From Puia dinghuensis (GTDB lineage Bacteria; Bacteroidota; Bacteroidia; Chitinophagales; Chitinophagaceae), in the NCBI RefSeq assembly GCF_014642875.1, contig NZ_BMJC01000004.1:172070-236069 (forward strand): 64,000 bases of DNA, given 5' to 3'. Below, in pieces: positions 17,562 to 25,801 of the stretch (positions are counted from its first letter, which is position 1; the number at the start of each line of letters is the position of its first letter). The notes below the pieces were generated by a model. That model did not search any database. It saw nothing but the letters and a program-made list of their open reading frames with translations, and was not told the origin of the DNA. The position numbers and the translations under genes are program-made.

Positions 17562-17637
17562 AATCTTTAAATGATCTTGTGTTCGAATTTGCTTTGGTTT
17601 CGATTACGCCATCGGACCGTTTTACGGTCCTCCGGCT

Positions 17638-18996
17638 TTATTTAATGTTTGGCCTTCGGCCGATGGGCCCTTGGCCCATCAGGTTCCCGGTAGCTCTCAG
17701 GACATTATAATAAGAGATGGTGGCGTCGGATTTTGCCAGCTCGAGGTTCACCCGCGCCTGGTACAACAGGGTTTGTGCATCGATACGGTCGGTAGTATTC
17801 ACCAGGTTGTTGCGGTACTTGGATTCGGTGATGCGTTCGTTCTCTTCTGCCTGGGTGACGGCCACCTGTAACACCTTTATCTGTTCCAGGGCCGTCTGGT
17901 ATAGCATGAATTGCTGGTGTACGTCCTGGTGGATGTCATCGAGGGTCTGGTCGCGGGCCACATTCAGATCGCGGCGTTGCACGGCCGCTTCCCTTTCCTT
18001 GTTCTTATTGGTATACAGGGTACCGATATTCCAGGAGACGCCGACACCAAGGGTGAGGGGCGCCAGCAGGTTGTTGTGCATCGGGATAGGGTCACCCGTC
18101 GGGTTGATGTAGTACATCCCGCCCGTAGCAGAGACCGTGGGCAGCCGCTGGTCATGGATCTTCTTGATATCGATGTCGGCCATCTTCGTCTGATAGGAGA
18201 GGTCTTGCAATTCCCGGCGATTGGTCTCGGCTGTCTGTATCAGGTCGCCAAAGGCAAACTGCTCGTTTATCCGGTAATTCACGGGGGGCAGGATGATCTC
18301 GGTGGTATCCGGCAGGCCAAGGATGATATCCATATTGTAATTGGCGATCTTCCGGTTGTTCTCGAGCTGTATCTCCGTCAGCTGTATTTGTGATTTCTGC
18401 AACTGGAAGCGGAGGACGTCATTCTGTGTTGCAAGACCCTGGCTTTCGTATTTGATCTGTTCATCCAGCTTGCTCTGCACGTCCTGCATGTTCTGCGCGA
18501 CAATGAGCAGGTTCTCGAGAATCTTATCATAATTGAGATAGGAGTTGATCACCAGGTAGGTGATATCGTCCTTGTCCTTGTCGGCGTCGAGCCGGCTCAT
18601 CTGCACCATCAGATCGGCCGACTGGCGGGCATACTTGAACTGGTTGCCGTTGAAGATGGGTTCGGACACGGATAATGTTCCCACATAGGCGGGAAAGTCA
18701 AAATTCAGTTTGATCGGCTCCTTTGTCAGGCCGGGGATGCTGACCAGGCGGGACAACATCAGGGCATGAAGGTATTGAAAGCCGACCTTGGCGTTGGGGA
18801 GGCGAAGGTCTTTGGCCTGATCAAGACGGGTCAGGGCCAGATCGATCTTGTCCTGTGATCTTTTTAATTGTTTGCTGTTCTGAAGTCCCAGCTGCACCGC
18901 CTCTTCCAGGGTAAGGGTCCTTGGCTGTGGCTGTGCGTGGGCTACCAGGATTGTAAAAAGTAAGAAGCACAAAACTCCTGCTAACTTTTTTTCCAT
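17638..18996 (-). CDS. tolC: TolC-family outer membrane efflux protein
   Basis: The 452-residue protein has a signal peptide (LAGVLCFLLFTILVAHAQ, cleavage near 21) and two repeats of the outer-membrane efflux protein domain, each with long amphipathic helices (LTLEEAVQLGLQNSKQLKRS at the start, QTLLYQARVNLELAKSDATISYYNVLRATG at the end). It forms the outer-membrane channel for the EmrAB pump encoded downstream. Length and ends are normal. Confidence 0.9.
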   Translation of the reverse strand: MEKKLAGVLCFLLFTILVAHAQPQPRTLTLEEAVQLGLQNSKQLKRSQDKIDLALTRLDQAKDLRLPNAKVGFQYLHALMLSRLVSIPGLTKEPIKLNFDFPAYVGTLSVSEPIFNGNQFKYARQSADLMVQMSRLDADKDKDDITYLVINSYLNYDKILENLLIVAQNMQDVQSKLDEQIKYESQGLATQNDVLRFQLQKSQIQLTEIQLENNRKIANYNMDIILGLPDTTEIILPPVNYRINEQFAFGDLIQTAETNRRELQDLSYQTKMADIDIKKIHDQRLPTVSATGGMYYINPTGDPIPMHNNLLAPLTLGVGVSWNIGTLYTNKNKEREAAVQRRDLNVARDQTLDDIHQDVHQQFMLYQTALEQIKVLQVAVTQAEENERITESKYRNNLVNTTDRIDAQTLLYQARVNLELAKSDATISYYNVLRATGNLMGQGPIGRRPNIK

Positions 18997-19051
18997 GTTG
19001 ATTCTTGTATTTAAACTACGTTCAATTTTTGGATCGTCGCCGCTCGAAGGC

Positions 19052-19693
19052 TCAGTTGGAGGCTTGGGTCTCGTTCCGGATATCCAGGTGGGCCCGCAGC
19101 AGATGCTTAAGATGGGCCTTCAGGCGGGGGGCAAGCTTTGCGCGATAGGTTTCGTCGTCCGCGTCTTCTTTTATGGTAAGAACAGCGCAACCGTAGGGGC
19201 GGGACTGAGTGTAGGCTGAGATGGTTCCCATGATGGTTCCCACGGTTAAGGCGACGTCCACCTGCCGGAAGAGTTTTTTCTGCTGACCGTCTGTTATAAT
19301 CTTTGTTATCTGCTCAAGGTTGCGCAGCTTAATGGCTAATATCCTGTTCTTGATCTCTTCGTTTCGGACGGACGTCGCCTCGTGGTACATTATATTGTGA
19401 AACCGTAGGTTATTGAGGATGCGGTCGACATAGAATTCGACCAGCCGGTCGATCTTGTCCCAGGGACTCAGGGACTCGTCCTTGTTCAGCTCAACCAGGA
19501 TGCCGAAGGCATATTCGGCACGGAAAGTGATCAAGGATTCCAGCAATTTCTCCTTGGAGCCAAAATAATAAGAGATCATGGCCAGGTTGACCCCCGCCTT
19601 TTGAGCGATATCCCGGACGGATGTTCCGTCAAATCCCTTGTCTCCAAAAAGCTCTTCTGCTACGATGAGGATATGTTCTCTTTTATCTGACAT
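19052..19693 (-). CDS. TetR/AcrR-family repressor of the efflux operon
   Basis: The 213-residue regulator has an N-terminal HTH (EHILIVAEELFGDKGFDGTSVRDIAQKAGVNLAMISYYFGSKEKLL, given here by its ends: residues about 5-50) and a helical ligand-binding C-terminus of TetR_C type. I chose the ATG at 19693 (MSDKREH) because an upstream in-frame ATG lies inside the operator. It is the first gene of the four-gene operon, with 55 bases before tolC, so it probably represses itself and the pump until an exported compound binds. Confidence 0.9.
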   Translation of the reverse strand: MSDKREHILIVAEELFGDKGFDGTSVRDIAQKAGVNLAMISYYFGSKEKLLESLITFRAEYAFGILVELNKDESLSPWDKIDRLVEFYVDRILNNLRFHNIMYHEATSVRNEEIKNRILAIKLRNLEQITKIITDGQQKKLFRQVDVALTVGTIMGTISAYTQSRPYGCAVLTIKEDADDETYRAKLAPRLKAHLKHLLRAHLDIRNETQASN

Positions 19694-19719
19694 GTAAACT
19701 GCTGATTGCTTCCACAAAG

Positions 19720-19752
19720 TTAAACAAACGTTTGAATTAAACAAACGTTTAA
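19720..19752. promoter_or_regulatory. double TetR-type operator upstream of the efflux operon
   Basis: Two copies of TTAAAC-AAAC-GTTTAA lie head to tail, one imperfect (19720-19735, GTTTGA) and one a perfect 6-4-6 inverted repeat (19737-19752), 17 bases apart. They sit about 30-60 bases before the tetR start codon. The symmetry, size and position fit binding of two TetR dimers for autorepression. Confidence 0.78.
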
Positions 19753-19927
19753 TTGAAAATTTTTCGATTAAAAATTCAACGGCGGGAATGGGGGCTATCC
19801 AGCCGGTGGTGGGGTCATTGTCGGGGAAGCGGGCGGGCCGGCGGGACGTTGACGCTATTTAATTGACTATCAGGCCAAATCGCAGTGGGGCTTATTATCC
19901 AGGATAGCCGCGAACCTATGACTTGTT

Positions 19928-20530
19928 TTATTTAGGGATGGCGCTGCCGGCGGTGAGCACGACGCCGGAGAGCTTCTTGATGGTATACCAGCGGAAGTTC
20001 TGATCGGCTTCCATGCCCGTACCATAGAGGATCTTATCGGGGGTATAGATCCGAACCGAGTCGTCCGTATAGAATTTTTCCGTATGCTGGTCCCACCACA
20101 GCTGTTTGCATCGGAGGGTGTCGCCCTTTTTGAGATTCTTTACTACGACCGAATCCCGCAGGAAAACCTTCTCCTGGTTCTGGTAATACTTTCCATATTT
20201 GGAATCGAGCTGGCTTTCCGTTTTCAGCGAGTCGTTGTAAAAGTCGACGTGCAGGGTCCGGGGGAATTCCGCATAGGGCGAATCGGCCAACTGATAACGC
20301 AGCATATAGGGAGCCGTTAGCTTCCCCTTCACCCTGGCCCCCAGTTTACCACTGGAGTCCGTCACGGGTTCGCTCAGCAGGCTCGTGAGATCGGTCGCTT
20401 CTTCGGGGATTATCTTATGCGGACCGGTGGCCACAGGCTGCACGGCAGCCTTGTCGTTGCAAGCCACAACGCCGAGACAGGCGATGAACACTACCAGTCC
20501 TATTTTATTGATTGTACTCACTGATGGCAT
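19928..20530 (-). CDS. lptC: LptC-like LPS export lipoprotein
   Basis: The 200-residue protein starts with a lipoprotein signal peptide whose lipobox is GVVAC (Cys24). The mature part, LTSLLSEPVTDSSGKLGARVKGKL through DSVVVKNLKKGDTLRCKQLWWD, is the LptC beta-jellyroll type, with the Bacteroidota EKFYTDDSVRI segment. LptC passes lipopolysaccharide from the LptBFG ABC transporter towards LptA. Its start lies 26 bases inside coaX. The other lpt genes are not in the window. Confidence 0.85.
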   Translation of the reverse strand: MPSVSTINKIGLVVFIACLGVVACNDKAAVQPVATGPHKIIPEEATDLTSLLSEPVTDSSGKLGARVKGKLTAPYMLRYQLADSPYAEFPRTLHVDFYNDSLKTESQLDSKYGKYYQNQEKVFLRDSVVVKNLKKGDTLRCKQLWWDQHTEKFYTDDSVRIYTPDKILYGTGMEADQNFRWYTIKKLSGVVLTAGSAIPK

Positions 20531-21230
20531 ACAAACCTTTATAGATCAAATGCGGGTCCACAAATATCTTCTTTTTCAGGTGACGGGTAAAGTAAGCCGA
20601 GTCCCCGCCGCTCAATAACACGTTAAAGTTGTCATATTTCTCCTCATAGGCTTCAATAATGCCATCCACCTCTTTGGCCATCCCCAGGATCACCCCGCTG
20701 AGGATATTGGTCCGGGTATCATAACCCGCCAGCGGGAAATTCCAGTCGGCTTTTACCAGGGGCAGTTTGGCAGTAAAGGCGTTGAGGGATTTGAAGCGCA
20801 TCTCCATCCCTGGCGAGATGCCGCCACCGATGAATTCCTTGTATTTGTTGACATAGTTGTACGTTATGGCAGAGCCCAATCCGATGACAAGATTGTTCTT
20901 CCCGGGAAAGAGGGTCACGGCGGCTACAACAAGCGCGAGGCGATCGGCGCCGATGGTCTCGGGCTTGCCGACAGGGGTTGTTACCGGCAGCCTGGACTGA
21001 TGACCTAATCTGTGAAAGTGCGTATGCTGTTGCAACAGCGTTTCCATGCCCGGATTATGATCGATGACGGAAGATAAGATGCTTTTATCGGGGTGATACT
21101 GATCGAGCAGCATCTTTACCGTTGCATCGCTATCGTCGGCCAGCACCTGCTCCGCCACAAAGTTGCCGTCGACGAAAACAGCGCATTTCATCCGGGTATT
21201 GCCGAAGTCAAAACAGAGGGTCGTAGCCAT
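20505..21230 (-). CDS. coaX: type III pantothenate kinase
   Basis: The 241-residue ASKHA-fold kinase catalyses the first step of coenzyme A synthesis. LCFDFGNTRMKCAVF at the N-terminus is the phosphate-binding loop, PETIGADRLALVVAA (near 92) binds pantothenate, and GGGISPGMEMRFKSL (near 140) is the second signature. I chose the ATG at 21230 over an in-frame TTG at 21242. It overlaps lptC by 26 bases and follows the LON-domain gene by one base, forming a tight operon. Confidence 0.93.
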   Translation of the reverse strand: MATTLCFDFGNTRMKCAVFVDGNFVAEQVLADDSDATVKMLLDQYHPDKSILSSVIDHNPGMETLLQQHTHFHRLGHQSRLPVTTPVGKPETIGADRLALVVAAVTLFPGKNNLVIGLGSAITYNYVNKYKEFIGGGISPGMEMRFKSLNAFTAKLPLVKADWNFPLAGYDTRTNILSGVILGMAKEVDGIIEAYEEKYDNFNVLLSGGDSAYFTRHLKKKIFVDPHLIYKGLYAISEYNQ

Positions 21231-21231
21231 G

Positions 21232-21876
21232 CTAGTCTTCAAATTTGAATGAGGAAAGATTTTTGAAATGTCCGTTCAATTTTACTCTTTCCTTCAGGGT
21301 CTCCATTTCGGCGATGATCGGCAACACTTTTCCCAGGTGGCGTTTGATATATTCCTGGCGTTGTTCTTCCCTTAGTAATCCCAGTAATTCATATTCCTGT
21401 TCCAGCGAAAGACCAGCATGATGCGCGATGTCATAGCTAGCGAGCTCTTCATCGGGTTTTTGAAAATCTTTTTCAATATCCAGCAGGCGATGCAACTCGC
21501 GAATGGCGTTGACCACCTTTTGCATAAGCTCCCGTTTGCCGGGCCCTTCGATATTGTCGGGGTAGTTGACGATGGCGCCGCTGAATAATTTGTCGGGGAC
21601 GGTCTTTATCAATTCCAGCATCCGGAAGACTCGTAAGCCCTGGGTGCGGATGTCCATTTCACCGTTGTCATGCACCTTTACCAGTTCGGTGATCTTTACC
21701 AGCGTACCCATTTCATTCAGGCGGTTGTCGATCACCGTCGGGATGCCAAAGGGTTTTGCTTCGGCTAAGCATTCGGTTATGAGCTGTTTATAACGCGGTT
21801 CGAATATATGCAGGTTGACCTTTTCCCCGGGATAGACAACGATCCCCAAGGGAAAAACGGGAATGAAATTAGTCAT
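21232..21876 (-). CDS. LON substrate-binding domain protein (no protease domain)
   Basis: The 214-residue cytoplasmic protein is a stand-alone LON N-terminal domain: FIPVFPLGIVVYPGEKVNLHIFEPRYKQLI at the start, then GTLVKITEL and GLRVFRML. AAA+ and protease domains are absent, which is normal for this Bacteroidota family; the C-terminal half is helical with LGLLREEQRQEYIKRHL. The likely role is substrate or partner binding, not proteolysis. An ATG at 21876 is preferred over an in-frame TTG at 21894. Confidence 0.85.
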   Translation of the reverse strand: MTNFIPVFPLGIVVYPGEKVNLHIFEPRYKQLITECLAEAKPFGIPTVIDNRLNEMGTLVKITELVKVHDNGEMDIRTQGLRVFRMLELIKTVPDKLFSGAIVNYPDNIEGPGKRELMQKVVNAIRELHRLLDIEKDFQKPDEELASYDIAHHAGLSLEQEYELLGLLREEQRQEYIKRHLGKVLPIIAEMETLKERVKLNGHFKNLSSFKFED

Positions 21877-21890
21877 ACGCGCAAAAGTAG

Positions 21891-22919
21891 TCAATTTTGG
21901 ATTTTAGGTGTGGCCGGCAGCAGGGAGAAGAGGTAGTCGGATAGGAGCTCCGGCCGCACCTCCCGCATACAGGCGCAGTCCCCCGTCTTGCGGCAGGCTT
22001 CACAATCCCCTTGTTTTACAAAGACTTTGGCCCGGGGTCCGATGGGCGCCCAGCGGCCCGGGTGCATCGGGCGAATCGGTGGATAAATTCCCAGGGCGGC
22101 GACACCTAGCGCTGCGGCCAGGTGCAGCGGACCCGTGCTGGCAGCCACCAGCCCATCTGCATGGGAAAGAAAAGATAGCAATTCCCCCAAGGTTAGCCGC
22201 CCGGTGAGATCGGTGAGTGAAGGAAACTCCCGCAACAGGGGTTGCAGCAATTCCCCTTCGGCGGCCGTCCCGGTGACAAAGAGCTTGAACCGCTGGGGCG
22301 GCAGCGCCTCGATCAGTTGCCGGAAATTATCCAGACCCCATTCGCGGGCGCTGCCACGGGATTTGGGGTGCAATACCAGGTTGAACCTCTCCGCATCCAG
22401 GAGTGCGGCAACAGCGGGTGGGAGGGGCTGAAGCCGGGTCAGTCCATAATAGCCGCCGATCTCTTCCAGCGTGTAGAGCTTGCGGGCGCCAAGGGGAACC
22501 AGCAGCTGGAGGTTGAGCTGGGCTTCATGGTAAGGAGAATGACGGCGTGACAGTTTCACCAGCCGGTTACAGGCAAACCAATGATACACCCGGTTTGTCG
22601 TGCCGATGCGCCCGGCGATGCCGGCCCTTCGCGCCAGTCGGGCGATCTGTCTATTGGGAAATACATGGATGATGGTATCCGCGCCGGTTGCCGCCAGGAG
22701 ACGCGCCGCTTCCCCCCCGGGCAACCTTTTCCATTCATCCCAATTCAAAAATTCATCTATATGTCCGGAGGCCTTTACCACTTCCTCCGTATAGCTGCGA
22801 CCCAGGAAAAAAATTGTTGCTTGCGGATACAGCGATCTCAATACACCCGCCACCGGCAGGGTGAGGACCACATCCCCGATGGCGTCTGTCCGGCTGATGA
22901 TAAAGCTTCGAGGGCTCAT
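21891..22919 (-). CDS. glycosyltransferase family 9 (heptosyltransferase-like)
   Basis: This 342-residue GT-B enzyme has the GT9 N-terminus (SFIISRTDAIGDVVLTLPVAGVLR) and a C-terminal nucleotide-sugar domain with HPKSRGSAREWG, and near residue 262 ASTGPLHLAAALGV, the donor-binding loop. A Cys cluster near the C-terminus (QGDCEACRKTGDCACM) resembles the Cys-rich tail of other GT9 enzymes. Expected role: transfer of a heptose-like sugar to the lipopolysaccharide core. Its start overlaps the FkbM methyltransferase stop as ATGA. Confidence 0.88.
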   Translation of the reverse strand: MSPRSFIISRTDAIGDVVLTLPVAGVLRSLYPQATIFFLGRSYTEEVVKASGHIDEFLNWDEWKRLPGGEAARLLAATGADTIIHVFPNRQIARLARRAGIAGRIGTTNRVYHWFACNRLVKLSRRHSPYHEAQLNLQLLVPLGARKLYTLEEIGGYYGLTRLQPLPPAVAALLDAERFNLVLHPKSRGSAREWGLDNFRQLIEALPPQRFKLFVTGTAAEGELLQPLLREFPSLTDLTGRLTLGELLSFLSHADGLVAASTGPLHLAAALGVAALGIYPPIRPMHPGRWAPIGPRAKVFVKQGDCEACRKTGDCACMREVRPELLSDYLFSLLPATPKIQN

Positions 22920-23629
22920 TTTCCTGCTTTGGGACTAAAGAGTTTCCCGATCTGCTTACGGGCCCGTCTAAACCGGACAAAGGCGGCCATCAGCGACAAT
23001 TGCAGTTTCTCCGCGCCGGTGATGGGGAAAGCGCCTTTCCGGAAGTAAACGATATCGGTCTTGTCCATATACCATTTCGCATAGCCTTCACGGGCCATCC
23101 AACCGGCTATCTCGGCGTAATAAGGATTCAGGTAGCTTTTCCCATGCATCTCCACCGAAATGACGAGGGGCCGGCTTTTGAGGTATTGGATGACATACCA
23201 TTCACTGCCTTCGGTGTCGACGCTGAGCAGGGAGATCGTCCCATCGTCGAGCTCGTCGAAGCGCCTGCACTCCACCGTGAACCGGTCTTCCTGCTGGATA
23301 TGATAGTTATCGTTTACCAGTGCCGGGCTATAGGGTAGGGTAGAGACAAAGGTGGAGGCGTTGCGCTGTACCAGTTCGAGCACGCCATGATGATCGAAGG
23401 CGGCATAGGGAAGCAGTTGGACGTTGGGATAATCCCGGAAATAAGCATGAATGGCGGCGATGCTTTTCGGATCGGGCTCTACAAGGGTTGTTCTTATTTT
23501 TTCGCTTACAATAAAATCCAGCACATTGGACATTTCCGGGAGCCAGACCCCTACCTCACAAATGTGGTGCAGCGCAACCTTTTTTTCCTGAACTTTTTTG
23601 TAGAGCTTTTTTTCCGTTCCAGGTCTCAT
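22916..23629 (-). CDS. FkbM-family methyltransferase
   Basis: The 237-residue protein has the FkbM pattern: HICEVGVWLPEMSNVL (SAM loop), TLVEPDPKSIAAIHAYFRD, FVSTLPYSPALVNDNYH, and RRFDELDDGTISLLSVDTEGSEWYVI, where the VDTEG block is diagnostic. FkbM enzymes usually O-methylate sugars. Coupled by an ATGA overlap to a GT9 glycosyltransferase, so methylation of an LPS or glycan sugar is a reasonable inference. No signal peptide. Confidence 0.85.
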   Translation of the reverse strand: MRPGTEKKLYKKVQEKKVALHHICEVGVWLPEMSNVLDFIVSEKIRTTLVEPDPKSIAAIHAYFRDYPNVQLLPYAAFDHHGVLELVQRNASTFVSTLPYSPALVNDNYHIQQEDRFTVECRRFDELDDGTISLLSVDTEGSEWYVIQYLKSRPLVISVEMHGKSYLNPYYAEIAGWMAREGYAKWYMDKTDIVYFRKGAFPITGAEKLQLSLMAAFVRFRRARKQIGKLFSPKAGK

Positions 23630-23668
23630 ACTGGCGAAATTACTTGTTTTCGCGATATTTGTACGGCT

Positions 23669-24571
23669 ATGCCGTCTCGATTATTAGCCGATGTCCAACG
23701 GGGCGACTTTCGTGCCCTTGCACGCGCCATCTCTTATGCGGAGAATGGCGTGGAGGATTATAGCGCGCAATTGGCCGGGTTGCCGCCCACTACCACTCCG
23801 GTAGTCGGCATCACCGGTCCACCCGGTGTGGGTAAGAGCACCCTGGTGGATGCCCTCATTGATCATTATGTAAAGGAACAAAAACGTGTGGCCGTACTTT
23901 GCGTCGATCCGTCCTCTACTTTATATTATGGCGCATTGCTTGGCGACCGTATCCGGATGAGCGACTGGTATAACCATCCGGCGGTATTCATCCGCAGCCT
24001 CGCGACACGCGGTTCGTTGGGCGGATTGCATCCGCGCATCATCGAGATCACCGATGTGGTAAGACAGGCGCCCTTCGACCAGATTCTCGTCGAGACGGTA
24101 GGCGTTGGACAAAACGAGATAGAGATCGCCGGCCTGGCCGATACGACATTAGTTGTGCTGGCGCCGGAGGCAGGCGACGATATTCAGTCCATGAAGGCAG
24201 GGTTGCTGGAAGTGGCCGATATCTTTGTCGTCAATAAGAGCGACCGGCCAGACGCCGATCTTTTCATTCGCAATCTGCGGTCGATGCAGACAGCGGCCTT
24301 CCGCAAGGAAGGGCGGGATATCCCGGTGGTGAAGACAGTGGCCTGGCAGAAACAGGGGATCGAAGACCTGGTGCGGTACATCGACGCCGATCGCGAGAAG
24401 CCGAGCGCCGTCGAGAAACGGTATCGCATCCTCGCCGAGCAGGCTTACCTGCTGATCCAGCAACAACGGATGAAAGGGGTCGACCGGAAATCGCTTGCAG
24501 CCACCATCGAAGAGCTTTCGAAAGATGGATCCTTCAACCTCTACCGGTTTGTGAAAGATTTCCCTATTTGA
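23669..24571 (+). CDS. meaB: MeaB/ArgK-type GTPase for methylmalonyl-CoA mutase
   Basis: The 300-residue G3E GTPase has Walker A GPPGVGKSTLVDALI near residue 51, CVDPSS near 80, a VETVGVGQNEIEIA segment near 144 and NKSD for guanine. It protects and reloads adenosylcobalamin on methylmalonyl-CoA mutase. I chose the ATG at 23669 (MPSRLLADVQ) because the frame upstream overlaps the divergent FkbM gene. A GATATTTG box lies 7 bases before it. No mutase subunit is in the window. Confidence 0.92.
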   Translation: MPSRLLADVQRGDFRALARAISYAENGVEDYSAQLAGLPPTTTPVVGITGPPGVGKSTLVDALIDHYVKEQKRVAVLCVDPSSTLYYGALLGDRIRMSDWYNHPAVFIRSLATRGSLGGLHPRIIEITDVVRQAPFDQILVETVGVGQNEIEIAGLADTTLVVLAPEAGDDIQSMKAGLLEVADIFVVNKSDRPDADLFIRNLRSMQTAAFRKEGRDIPVVKTVAWQKQGIEDLVRYIDADREKPSAVEKRYRILAEQAYLLIQQQRMKGVDRKSLAATIEELSKDGSFNLYRFVKDFPI

Positions 24572-24574
24572 TCT

Positions 24575-25531
24575 TTATTTGATCTTCACCAGCATTTTCA
24601 GGCAAAACAGGTATTTCCTCCCCGTCGAATACTTCTTCACCACCAGCAGCAGCTTATAGTTGGCAAGGAAGAGCTGGACGCGGCGGATATCATTCCATGG
24701 AGCGAAGTCACGATAGCTGCTGACCAACGCCCGGAGCAGCTTCTTCTGCTCTACCAGGGTATCGGGGCAGGCGTCGCAATAGGCTCTCATCCGGATACGG
24801 ACACGCGCCAACTCCTTTCGCTTTTTGGCGGCGCGATCGCTCCGATCGGTCTTTTTCTTCTTCCGCCCGACGACCCCAAAGACATTAGCCGCATGCTGGC
24901 GGTATTTAACGAGCACTTCGGGCAGGTAGCGGACGCCACCATACAGGGTTGCATGGTAAGCCATCCAGCCATCGTGCGGCACTTCCTCGAGAAAGGGGCT
25001 GGCCTTTTCAAAAAGGTGGCGGGTGATCAGCGTGGCATGACCGTACATCCGGGAGAAAACACACAATTGCCGCGGGTCGTCGAAGGACTGGAAATGGGCG
25101 AGATCGGAGATCTTCTTGCCAAGCGGCTGGAGATGCTCGTCACACAGCAGGGAGTCGCAATAGACCATCGGGTATTCCCCGATGGCATAGACCATTTTTT
25201 CTACCTTATCCGGCATCCAGTAATCATCCTGGTCGCAGAGCGCAATCCAGTTGCCGGTCGAAAGCGCACAGCCTTTCTCAAAGTTGCGGATAAAGCCCAG
25301 GTTGCGTTCGTTTACGAAGACTTTTATCCGGGCGTCCCGGGCGGCATATTCGCGCAGGATGCTGACGGTTGCATCCGAGCTGCAGTCGTCTACAGCAATG
25401 ATCTCGAGGGGAGAATAGGTTTGCGCCAGGACAGAATCCAGCTGTTCGCGCAGATAGGCTTCGCCATTATAAGTGCCCAGGACGACGGAAACCAAACGGG
25501 GTCCGAGAGGGGATTCAATCATTATGCTCAT
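24575..25531 (-). CDS. glycosyltransferase family 2
   Basis: The 318-residue GT-A enzyme has SVVLGTYNGEAYLREQLDSVLAQTY at the N-terminus, IIAVDDCSSDAT and CDQDDYW (the DxD metal site near residue 97), and the acceptor-side PHDGWMAYHATLYGG. No membrane segments. A Lys/Arg-rich stretch (GRKKKKTDRSDRAAKKRKEL, near 224) is consistent with membrane-surface binding. It probably elongates a surface glycan. Its start overlaps the stop of the small membrane protein upstream by 17 bases. Confidence 0.87.
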   Translation of the reverse strand: MSIMIESPLGPRLVSVVLGTYNGEAYLREQLDSVLAQTYSPLEIIAVDDCSSDATVSILREYAARDARIKVFVNERNLGFIRNFEKGCALSTGNWIALCDQDDYWMPDKVEKMVYAIGEYPMVYCDSLLCDEHLQPLGKKISDLAHFQSFDDPRQLCVFSRMYGHATLITRHLFEKASPFLEEVPHDGWMAYHATLYGGVRYLPEVLVKYRQHAANVFGVVGRKKKKTDRSDRAAKKRKELARVRIRMRAYCDACPDTLVEQKKLLRALVSSYRDFAPWNDIRRVQLFLANYKLLLVVKKYSTGRKYLFCLKMLVKIK

Positions 25532-25748
25532 GCTGTTCGCTCTTCCACCAACGATATCCGATGATGCCGAATATAGCGAGGGGCGTTACAGCTAAATAGA
25601 TGATGCCTTTGTTCAAGGCCTTGGCCGGCCGTTCGCCCAGTTGTTGCGCCGTTCGCGTACAGATGGAGCATTGTGCCTTTACGGGCAGCGCTCCCGCTGA
25701 CAGCAGCAGGGAAAAGACGATGATGAATACGAGATGCCTTCTGTACAT
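25515..25748 (-). CDS. small exported membrane protein with CSIC motif
   Basis: The 77-residue product starts with a signal peptide or first helix (LVFIIVFSLLLSAGALPVKA), then QCSICTRTAQQLGERPAKALNKG and a second helix (IIYLAVTPLAIFGIIGYRWW), ending in a His-rich tail. I recognise the pattern from Bacteroidota hypotheticals but no function is known; the CxxC pair could bind metal or form a disulfide. The ATG at 25748 is preferred since a longer frame would run into typA. Confidence 0.7.
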   Translation of the reverse strand: MYRRHLVFIIVFSLLLSAGALPVKAQCSICTRTAQQLGERPAKALNKGIIYLAVTPLAIFGIIGYRWWKSEQHEHND

Positions 25749-25801
25749 AGACGGCTGTTTACATCTGTAAAGGTACGACTTGTCCGAAAAGAAAGTTCGA
25801 C

